DNA of 6,553 nt from J088 sp003695505 [NCBI: Candidatus Dadabacteria bacterium] (lineage in GTDB: Bacteria; J088), in NCBI GenBank assembly GCA_003695505.1, contig RFIY01000250.1, positions 1 through 6,553 on the forward strand, given 5' to 3'. The stretch's first letter is position 1. The number at the start of each line of letters is the position of its first letter. Positions 1-5,907 of the stretch are shown piece by piece. The notes beneath the pieces are model-generated. The model was not told the DNA's origin and ran no database searches. It saw only the letters and a program-made list of their open reading frames with translations. A program made the translations under genes and the position numbers.

Positions 1-1014
1 CTTGGTACATCGTTGCGTCCTTCGTTGACGATGTTGCTGGAGCAGGATCGGCGTCGTTACAGTGTCGAAGCCGCATTCCAGGATCTGCGCTATTACGGCG
101 TCCAGGACGCGGATGCGAAGCGTCAGTCCGACCAGAGCTGGCATCTCGACGGCAGCGGCCGGGAGGAACTGCTCAGCGGGACGACGTTGAAGGCGCGCGG
201 AACGTTCGTGCGCACGAGCGAGCCGATCTATGCCGATGTTACGCTCAGTCGCGACCGCATCGGCCGGGACAGCTCGCTGTTCGAGCCAGCGATCGAACAG
301 CAGGTGGGATCCGGGCTGATCGATGCCAGTTTGACCTGGAGCTACGCGCGCGACCGGTTCGAGGGGCTATATTCGGTGTACGACCGCGACAACCATACGC
401 TGACCGGTCGGGCGGCCGTTCGTCTGTTCACGACGCTCGAAACGTATGGTGTGGCATCGTGGAACCTCCTGCGTCGGCCGGTTACCGCGGCCGCGCTGCT
501 GGCGACCCGGCAGAACGCGACGGTGCTGCAGTTGGGGCTGGCCGGCGAACCCAGCCCGCTGTACAAGTTCAAGCTCGAGCTCGGGGCGCGTCTGCGCGTG
601 CGCGATTTTCGTGGGCGAGACCTTGCGATCCGCCCCGACCTGACGGCGGCGCTCGTCTGGTCGCCCGGCGCGTTGACGCGCATCCATCTGTTGTATCAGT
701 ACCGGATGCTGAATGGTGTCGTCACCGATGAGCTGGCAGTCAACAAAGGCCAGGTGGTTCTTGAGCGCCGACTCGGCCAGGACTGGAATCTGTCCGCGCG
801 CGGTGCGGCATGGCAGACGTCATTCCTGCCACGGATCCAGCTCGACCGCCAGGACATCAACGCCGAGGCCGGCGCAAAACTCGCCTGGGAGCCGCAGGCG
901 CTGGACATGCTGCGGCTTTCCCTTCGCTATGACTGGCAGGGGCGTTACGCGGATCCCGACACATTTGATTTTGCTGCTCACGACGTTCATCTTGAGTTTG
1001 CCGTGCGCTACTGA
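1..1014 (+). CDS. Outer-membrane beta-barrel protein, probable polysaccharide translocon subunit (5' end outside window)
   Basis: The reading frame is open from base 1, so the start and signal peptide lie upstream; 337 C-terminal residues are visible. The protein is made of repeated stretches of about 8-12 residues with alternating polar and hydrophobic/aromatic residues, separated by charged or Gly/Asp-rich turns. This is the pattern of antiparallel transmembrane beta-strands. The last strand (HDVHLEFAVRY) ends in an aromatic residue, as the BAM-recognised beta-signal of outer-membrane proteins does. No enzymatic motif is visible. Its 3' end overlaps the next gene, an OPX export protein, by 86 nt, so the two are probably made together. 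Beta-barrels encoded beside short OPX proteins (for example EpsX with EpsY in Myxococcus xanthus) are thought to supply the outer-membrane channel for polysaccharide; that role is inferred here. It could instead be an EpsL-like barrel of uncertain function. Confidence 0.8.
   Translation, partial: LGTSLRPSLTMLLEQDRRRYSVEAAFQDLRYYGVQDADAKRQSDQSWHLDGSGREELLSGTTLKARGTFVRTSEPIYADVTLSRDRIGRDSSLFEPAIEQQVGSGLIDASLTWSYARDRFEGLYSVYDRDNHTLTGRAAVRLFTTLETYGVASWNLLRRPVTAAALLATRQNATVLQLGLAGEPSPLYKFKLELGARLRVRDFRGRDLAIRPDLTAALVWSPGALTRIHLLYQYRMLNGVVTDELAVNKGQVVLERRLGQDWNLSARGAAWQTSFLPRIQLDRQDINAEAGAKLAWEPQALDMLRLSLRYDWQGRYADPDTFDFAAHDVHLEFAVRY
929..1014 (+). other. 86-nt dual-coding overlap between barrel gene and OPX gene
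   Basis: These bases are read in two frames on the same strand. The first frame gives the last strands and the beta-signal of the outer-membrane barrel; the +1 frame gives nearly all of the OPX signal peptide. The start of the downstream gene is inferred, so the overlap could shrink to about 50 nt if TTG 965 is used. Even then the hydrophobic core of the signal peptide stays inside the barrel gene. No Shine-Dalgarno-like sequence sits at the usual distance from ATG 929, which suits translation by coupling to the upstream gene. Confidence 0.75.
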
Positions 1015-1768
1015 AGCCGCTCCAGGTGGCTATGTCCTTGGCCCAGGTGATCGGCTGTCGATTCGTGTTTATCCAGATGATCACCTTGCTCCCGAACTGA
1101 CGGTGCGCACGGACGGCACGATCATGATGCCGTTGATTGGCGCGGTGCCCGCGTCGGGAGCAACGGTGCCGGGCCTGACCGCGACCATTCAGAAACAGCT
1201 TGAGGGGCGTTTCTATCGCGCCCCCAGCGTAGAAATCGACGTCGTGCGCTATGTCTCCCATCGAGCCTTCGTGCTCGGCAGCGTGCGTGAGCCGGGTGGC
1301 TATCCGCTGTATCAGGGGGATCGCGTGCTCGACCTGCTGCAACGCGCGGGCGGCATTTCCGGCGCCTCGATCGGTTTTGCCTATCTGTTTACGCCCCGTC
1401 CCGGTCAGGGGGCGCCGGAGGTGCAACAGATCTCATTGCGACGTGTATTCGAGGCTGCCGATCCGGCGCACAATCTGGCTGTTCCGAACGGGGCCACGAT
1501 CTATGTGTATGACCAGGCGCGCGTGTTTGTGATGGGCGCCGTCGAGCGCGCGGGTTCGTACGAGGTGTCTGAAGGCGGAACGCTGCTCCGAGTCATTGCA
1601 ACCGCCGGCGGATTCTCTGCACGGGCCAGCACCACGAAAATTCGCATTTATCGCGGCTCGCCTGTCAAGGTCGTCGAGGTGGATGCATCTGCGATCATCA
1701 AGAATTCAGGTGAGGATCCGGTCGTCATGCCTGGTGACCTGATCTATGTGCCTCAGAGGTTTTTCTGA
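929..1768 (+). CDS. Polysaccharide export protein, short OPX (Wza/GumB family)
   Basis: The product has 279 residues from ATG 929. A signal peptide covers residues 1-30: Arg4 and Arg8, a hydrophobic core LILLLTTFILSL, and a probable signal peptidase I site TEA|APG. A Poly_export (PES) domain at about 35-108 starts with the hallmark YVLGPGDRLSIRVY. Two SLBB-type segments follow, at about 112-162 (FVLGSVREPGGY) and 198-248 (VFVMGAVERAGSY, then a TAGGFS end). The protein stops at GDLIYVPQRFF, with no room for the C-terminal outer-membrane helix of E. coli Wza (379 residues). OPX proteins form the periplasmic ring and outer-membrane exit for polysaccharide. ATG 929 was chosen because it gives a complete signal peptide with positive n-region; no good ribosome-binding site precedes it, and TTG 965 or 971 would lose that region. 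Cys26 follows Pro, so a lipobox is unlikely. The stop overlaps the next start by one base (TGATG). Confidence 0.92.
   Translation: MTGRGVTRIPTHLILLLTTFILSLPCATEAAPGGYVLGPGDRLSIRVYPDDHLAPELTVRTDGTIMMPLIGAVPASGATVPGLTATIQKQLEGRFYRAPSVEIDVVRYVSHRAFVLGSVREPGGYPLYQGDRVLDLLQRAGGISGASIGFAYLFTPRPGQGAPEVQQISLRRVFEAADPAHNLAVPNGATIYVYDQARVFVMGAVERAGSYEVSEGGTLLRVIATAGGFSARASTTKIRIYRGSPVKVVEVDASAIIKNSGEDPVVMPGDLIYVPQRFF
1755..1759 (+). promoter_or_regulatory. Ribosome-binding site for the Wzc-like gene
   Basis: AGAGG lies 8 nt before ATG 1768, inside the last codons of the OPX gene. It supports ATG 1768 as the start rather than the in-frame ATG 1777 three codons later. Confidence 0.6.
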
Positions 1769-3894
1769 TGCGCGGTATGCAGGATCTGATGCGGCTCACT
1801 GCGGTGCGGCGCGTACTGGCGGCGGTGCGGCGCTATCGATTCGTTGGCCTGAGTTTCTTCATCTTCGTCATTTTGGGGACGCTGTTTTTCACGTTCAGTC
1901 AGGATGAGCTGTATCGGGCCACCTCGGTCGTAGAACTGCGCTGGAACCCGAAAACCGAAGTCTTTCCGTTTCGTGATGTCAGTACGCAGGAAACCTGGGG
2001 CGGCTACTGGTCCTACGACGAGTTTCGTAACACGCAGATCGAAGTGATCCGCTCCCGGCGTGTCCTGCAGCGCGTCGTCGATGTACTTGGCGATCCGTCG
2101 CTGACCCCCGCCCTGCTCGAAGCGCGCCTGACGGTCGAGCCGGTGCCCGACAGTCGGTTGATTCGTGTTTCCTACATGGATACGAGTCCGCAGCGTGCCG
2201 CGGATATCGCAAATACAGTCGTGCAGGCGTACATGGATGTAGGCGTCGAAAACAGAATCCGCTGGATTCAGCAGATTGTCGACTGGCTGCGCGATCGAAT
2301 CGACAATACGCAGGATGACATCGGCCGGGCGCAGAAGGATCTGTTCGAGTTCCAGAAAGAGATGGGTTCCATCAACCTCGACAAGGATCGCCAGCAAATC
2401 GAGGCCGAGATCGACGCATTGCATGCGCGTTACATCGATGCGCATACGCGCCGGATCCAGCTCGAAGGGCAGCTTCGCGAAATGAAGCGGCTCGCGGAAC
2501 AGGGCAACAGCGGCCTGCAGCAGCTTGCACATGCCCTTGCGGTCGAAGATCGGCAGGGCGCAGTCGCCACGATCCAGAAACGGTGGGTTGAACTTCAGGC
2601 TGAGCGAGCTGGCCTCAGTGCCGTTTACGGCGACGCACATCCGAAGATGCAGGCGCTCGACCGGCAGCTCAATGCACTTCGGAGCGAATTGCTCGAAGCC
2701 GCACGCAAGCGTATCGATGGCATCCGCGCCCAGATGGATATTGCCACGGCCGAAGAAGAAGAGTTGCTCAAGGCAATGGATGAGCTCGTGTCGGCCGCAC
2801 TGGATCGGAGCAAGATCTGGCAACGGTACCAGGAATTGTCAGACGAGGCCGTAAGCCGCCGGCAATTTTACGAGGTGCTGCTCGAACGATTCAAGGAAAT
2901 CGACATCACCCGAGACCTCAACCGGGAACAGGCTGTGCTGATCGAGTCCGCCGTGCCGCCGGCCGTTGCCGCCTGGCCCAATGTGCGGGTCAATCTTGCC
3001 GTCGGCCTCTTTCTCGCCCTGACGGGTGCGATCGGAATGGCGCTGTTGCTCAATCTGCTCCAGCAGGGCGTCCAGAACAGCGAGGATCTCGAGGCCGCCA
3101 TCGGGGTGCGTGCACTGGCCGAATTGCCGTATCTGCAGACCGACTCGATCGACTATCCACTCGAGAAACTGATGCTGCACGACCCTGACTCGCCGCTTGC
3201 GGAATCGATTCGGGTTGTGCGCAACCATATCCTGTTTGCGCCGCGCGGGCGCCGCATTCGCGCGATCTTGTTCACCGGGGCGCAACCGCTCGAAGGCAAG
3301 ACGACCACGGCGAACAACCTCGCGATTGCAACGGCGCAGGCCGGCCGGAGAGTGTTGCTGGTCGACGCCGACCTGCGCAAGGCCGCGACCTCGAAAGTCT
3401 GGAAGGCGCGAGGTCGAAGAGGCTTTGCGGATGTGCTGTCGGGCAATGCGCGTTGGCAGGACGTCGTTCAGCCCACGGAAGTCGCGAATCTTTCGGTGAT
3501 GGGAACGGGTGGTGATCCGTCGCACCCGCCAGAGCTGTTCCAGAAGGAGGCGCTGGAACGGGTGCTGCCGGTGCTTCAGCAGGAATGGGATATTGTGATT
3601 TTCGACGGCTCACCGCTGCTGCTGGTGGCGGATTCGATCGTTGTCTCGTCCGTGGTGGACGAGACGTTCATCGTGATGGAGGCAGGGCGTATCCACAAGC
3701 GCGAGGCGCGGGATCTCGTGGCCAGACTCGAGCGGATCGGACAGCCGACCTGGGAAATCATCCTCAACAAGGTCACGCTGCCCAGTGCATGGGGGTATGA
3801 TGGCTACGGCTATGGTTACAGTTACGGATACGGCTCGCGAGGTGAGTCCGAATTGCTTGTCGATCAGGGTGACGTAACCGTCGAAACCGTGTAG
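1768..3894 (+). CDS. wzc: Wzc-like polysaccharide co-polymerase with fused bacterial tyrosine kinase
   Basis: At 708 residues it is close to E. coli Wzc (720). An inner-membrane helix at about 25-43 starts the Wzz domain. The periplasmic part (about 45-405) is largely helical/coiled coil and contains a GNVR-like YGDAHPKM segment at 287-294. The proline-bearing stretch PPAVAAWPN (397-405) precedes the second membrane helix (about 408-428), as in PCP proteins. The cytoplasmic BY-kinase has the oligomerisation motif EX2RX2R (479-485, ESIRVVR), Walker A GAQPLEGKT (504-512), Walker A' VLLVDADLR (529-537) and Walker B DIVIFD (608-613). The tail carries six tyrosines (677-688). Such proteins set chain length and control export by cycles of ring assembly and tail autophosphorylation. 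A Wzb-type phosphatase would be expected but is not in the window. The residues after Walker B read GSP, where many relatives have TPP. The family assignment is secure; the polymer is unknown. Confidence 0.96.
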   Translation: MRGMQDLMRLTAVRRVLAAVRRYRFVGLSFFIFVILGTLFFTFSQDELYRATSVVELRWNPKTEVFPFRDVSTQETWGGYWSYDEFRNTQIEVIRSRRVLQRVVDVLGDPSLTPALLEARLTVEPVPDSRLIRVSYMDTSPQRAADIANTVVQAYMDVGVENRIRWIQQIVDWLRDRIDNTQDDIGRAQKDLFEFQKEMGSINLDKDRQQIEAEIDALHARYIDAHTRRIQLEGQLREMKRLAEQGNSGLQQLAHALAVEDRQGAVATIQKRWVELQAERAGLSAVYGDAHPKMQALDRQLNALRSELLEAARKRIDGIRAQMDIATAEEEELLKAMDELVSAALDRSKIWQRYQELSDEAVSRRQFYEVLLERFKEIDITRDLNREQAVLIESAVPPAVAAWPNVRVNLAVGLFLALTGAIGMALLLNLLQQGVQNSEDLEAAIGVRALAELPYLQTDSIDYPLEKLMLHDPDSPLAESIRVVRNHILFAPRGRRIRAILFTGAQPLEGKTTTANNLAIATAQAGRRVLLVDADLRKAATSKVWKARGRRGFADVLSGNARWQDVVQPTEVANLSVMGTGGDPSHPPELFQKEALERVLPVLQQEWDIVIFDGSPLLLVADSIVVSSVVDETFIVMEAGRIHKREARDLVARLERIGQPTWEIILNKVTLPSAWGYDGYGYGYSYGYGSRGESELLVDQGDVTVETV
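3796..3834 (+). repeat. Tyr-Gly repeat encoding the kinase phosphorylation tail
   Basis: This short low-complexity stretch encodes YDGYGYGYSYGYG, with tyrosines at residues 677, 680, 682, 684, 686 and 688 of the Wzc-like protein. The tandem TAY-GGN codons use mixed third bases (tac/tat; ggc/ggt/gga), so the repeat is kept at protein level rather than being a recent DNA expansion. In Wzc/CapB kinases the tyrosine cluster at this position is the autophosphorylation site; that function is inferred here from family and position. Confidence 0.85.
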
Positions 3895-3920
3895 ACTCTG
3901 TGGTGGTTCCCATGCCGGGC

Positions 3921-3925
3921 AGGGG
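3921..3925 (+). promoter_or_regulatory. Ribosome-binding site for the TPR lipoprotein gene
   Basis: AGGGG lies 5 nt before ATG 3931 in the only real gap of the cluster (3895-3930). It supports that start, which also gives a complete lipoprotein signal peptide. I saw no convincing promoter or terminator hairpin in the 36-nt gap. Confidence 0.55.
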
Positions 3926-3930
3926 TTCGC

Positions 3931-5070
3931 ATGCGCGACGCGCCATTCGTACAATTTGTGATGGTTCTGGCAGCGGTCGGTATGGCCGGGTGTGCTGCAA
4001 GCACACCCGAAGTCGATCCATTCGCCCTGCTTGAGGCGCATGACGCCGTGGGTGCCGAGGCGGCGTTTCGCGAGCGTATCGAAGCAGACCCGTTCAACGG
4101 ACGCTGGAAGGACGGCCTCGGTGCGGCGCTGGCGGCGCAGGGCCGATACCAGGAGGGGTGCCCGTTGTTGACAGTACGCAGCCAGCCATTGTCGTCAGAC
4201 CAGTGCTGGCTACAGGCGATTCGGCAGGCGGCCGCCGCCGAACGCTGGAGTACCGTTGCGGGTTATGTCCGGCGTGCGCCGGTCGAGCAGTTTCCACCCG
4301 CCGCCCGGCGCGAAGTCTGGAGCGCAGCTTCGTCGGCAGGCCGGGCAACGGCCGACTGGGATTTGCTCTTGCGGGCCTATCCCGCGCTGATCGCCGATGA
4401 TCCCGACAACGCCGAGCTGCATTATCTGTATGGCAGAGCACTTGAGCGGCGAGACAAATTTCAGGAAGCGTTGCACGAATATGAGCTGGCAAGGGAGCTT
4501 GATCCCCGCAACGCCGATGTGGCCCGCTATATTCGACGCCTCGAAGCGCGCATGAAACAAAGCGGTGGAACGGCGGCTGCACGCATCGAACACCTTGGTG
4601 CCGTGTCAAGGCCGGCGACAACGGCGGCGATGGATCCTGTGCGCATGAGCGCCTGGACCCATGGCGACGTCGAGGCGGTCATCGAGATCGAAGATTTGCC
4701 AGAAGTTGAATCGGACGCCAGCATCGACACTGAAATGCTCGCGGTCGATATTCGGGTGATCAAATCTCACTGGCCTTCAGGCGTCAACCCACAACGCATT
4801 CTGGCAAAGATTTCGCGTGCGGCGATCGACCTGCCGTGCCCGGCCATGGGCGAGAAGGGGGAAGTCGAGGTTGTCGTCGGGCCGGACGGTATCGTTCGCA
4901 AGGTCAAGGCCACCGGTGTGTCCGACACGATTGCTGCGTGCCTGACGCGATCCATACGTGCATGGATTTTCGATGAAATGCGCGGCGGATACCTTCATTT
5001 CGCATTTCCGTTTCCTCAGATCGATGAATCGGATCTGTACGGCGACTTCTCGGGCGAACCAGAGCAATGA
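3931..5070 (+). CDS. TPR-containing outer-membrane lipoprotein with AgmX/PglI-like (TonB C-terminal-like) domain
   Basis: The product has 379 residues. A lipoprotein signal peptide ends in the lipobox MAGC with Cys21; Ala at +2 favours the outer membrane. Helical TPR-like segments follow, around 31-80 (AEAAFRERIEADPFN, then LGAALAAQGRYQEG) and, most clearly, 161-194 (AELHYLYGRALERRDKFQEA through ARELDPRNA). Residues 200-290 are a low-homology linker with an acidic patch. Residues about 303-363 look like an AgmX/PglI C-terminal domain: Cys303, then VEVVVGPDGIVRKVKATG, IAACLTRSIRAWIF with Cys337, and a final GGYLHFAFPF. Cys303 and Cys337 could form a disulfide. It sits 36 nt after the kinase gene and overlaps the next glycosyltransferase by 4 nt, so a role in polymer assembly or export is likely, but I do not know a named gene with this architecture. 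TPR lipoproteins elsewhere scaffold periplasmic/outer-membrane complexes; that is only an analogy. Confidence 0.8.
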   Translation: MRDAPFVQFVMVLAAVGMAGCAASTPEVDPFALLEAHDAVGAEAAFRERIEADPFNGRWKDGLGAALAAQGRYQEGCPLLTVRSQPLSSDQCWLQAIRQAAAAERWSTVAGYVRRAPVEQFPPAARREVWSAASSAGRATADWDLLLRAYPALIADDPDNAELHYLYGRALERRDKFQEALHEYELARELDPRNADVARYIRRLEARMKQSGGTAAARIEHLGAVSRPATTAAMDPVRMSAWTHGDVEAVIEIEDLPEVESDASIDTEMLAVDIRVIKSHWPSGVNPQRILAKISRAAIDLPCPAMGEKGEVEVVVGPDGIVRKVKATGVSDTIAACLTRSIRAWIFDEMRGGYLHFAFPFPQIDESDLYGDFSGEPEQ

Positions 5071-5903
5071 GACAGGAGCAACCGGCGCCGGATGTCGGGC
5101 GACGGGAAGCAGCGGATCACGGCACAGCGCAGGCAGGCTGTACGCGGTTACCCGTAACGGCGGCGATACTGGCACATAATGAGGCCGATCGCCTGCCTGC
5201 GACCCTCCAGGCGCTGAACCAACATGTCGAGCGCATCATCGTGCTGGATTCCGACAGCGACGATGGGACCGCCGAAGTCGCAATGGCGCTTGGCGCGGAA
5301 GTCCACAATCATCGCTGGGAGGGATATGTGGCGGCGCGCCGTCGGTTGCTGGAACTGGTCGATGCGCCATGGTGCCTGATGGTCGATGCGGACGAGGTTG
5401 TACCTCCGGCATTCTGGGATGCGCTGGCACGCACCGGCTTTCCCGATACAGAAGCCAGCGCATACGCCGTCCGCCGTCAGACGATCTACCTTGGAAAACG
5501 ACTGCGCTACGCCTGGCAGCCCGACTGGAAGACCGTGCTCGTGCGCACTGAGCGTGCGCGCATCGAAGGCGGCGCCGTGCACGAGTATCTGACGACGCCG
5601 GATCCGGTGGTGCGACTTCCGGTCGCAATCGACCACTATTCCTACCGTGGGCTGGGGGATCATCTCCGAAAAATGATCGCCTATGCGCGGCTGGGTGCCG
5701 CGCAGCTCGAACAGGAGGGGCGGCGGTGCCACTGGTGGGACCTGACGCTTCGTCCGGCGTGGCATGTCGTTCGGCATTTGCTTGTCAAACAGGCCTGGCG
5801 CGACGGCCTGCCCGGCTGGATCGCGGCAACGAGTTCCGGCGTCGCGGTCTGGATGCGCTACGCGTTCCTGCTGGAACGGCGCCTGGAGCTGCGGAAGGGC
5901 TGA
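5067..5903 (+). CDS. Family 2 glycosyltransferase, WaaE/KdtX-like
   Basis: The product has 278 residues. After about 29 non-conserved residues the GT-A fold begins: VTAAILAHNEADRL (30-43), IIVLDSDSDDGT (57-68) and the metal/sugar-nucleotide motif VDADE (106-110). The WaaE-type C-terminal features follow: YLGKRLRYAWQPDWKTVLVR, VHEYL, HYSYRGLGDHLRKMIAYARLGAAQL and WRDGLPGWIA. Such enzymes add a sugar from a nucleotide donor to a lipid-linked glycan at the inner face of the inner membrane; the basic/hydrophobic C-terminus could hold it there. Donor and linkage cannot be read from the sequence. ATG 5067 overlaps the previous stop (ATGA) and is the only plausible start before the fold; no strong ribosome-binding site precedes it, suggesting coupling. 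Many relatives have QKN after the first motif region; here the matching stretch reads EGYVAARRR. Confidence 0.93.
   Translation: MRQEQPAPDVGRREAADHGTAQAGCTRLPVTAAILAHNEADRLPATLQALNQHVERIIVLDSDSDDGTAEVAMALGAEVHNHRWEGYVAARRRLLELVDAPWCLMVDADEVVPPAFWDALARTGFPDTEASAYAVRRQTIYLGKRLRYAWQPDWKTVLVRTERARIEGGAVHEYLTTPDPVVRLPVAIDHYSYRGLGDHLRKMIAYARLGAAQLEQEGRRCHWWDLTLRPAWHVVRHLLVKQAWRDGLPGWIAATSSGVAVWMRYAFLLERRLELRKG
5893..5899 (+). promoter_or_regulatory. Ribosome-binding site deciding the GTG start of the GT4 gene
   Basis: GGAAGGG lies 8 nt before GTG 5908, within the last codons of the preceding glycosyltransferase. It is the strongest Shine-Dalgarno-like match in the window. No ATG in this frame follows near the conserved N-terminus, so it fixes the non-ATG start. 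Confidence 0.75.
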
Positions 5904-5907
5904 GCGC

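Noticed and set aside
713-928. In-frame open extension upstream of the OPX gene that would give a 351-residue protein
   Set aside because: The extra residues are Arg/Ser/Thr-rich, lie wholly inside the barrel gene, match nothing expected in the family, and would place the signal peptide in the middle of the protein.
995-1015. Possible lipobox (SLPC) in the OPX signal peptide
   Set aside because: Proline directly before the cysteine is not accepted in lipoboxes, and a signal peptidase I site (TEA|APG) follows a few residues later.
1753-2823. Long open frame on the minus strand (356 codons)
   Set aside because: It is antisense to the well-supported Wzc-like gene and its translation shows no coherent domain; long antisense frames are common in GC-rich genes.
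3895-3930. Possible terminator or promoter in the gap after the kinase gene
   Set aside because: Only a short imperfect inverted sequence (TGCCGGGCA) is present, with no stable stem and no T-run, and no convincing -35/-10 pair.
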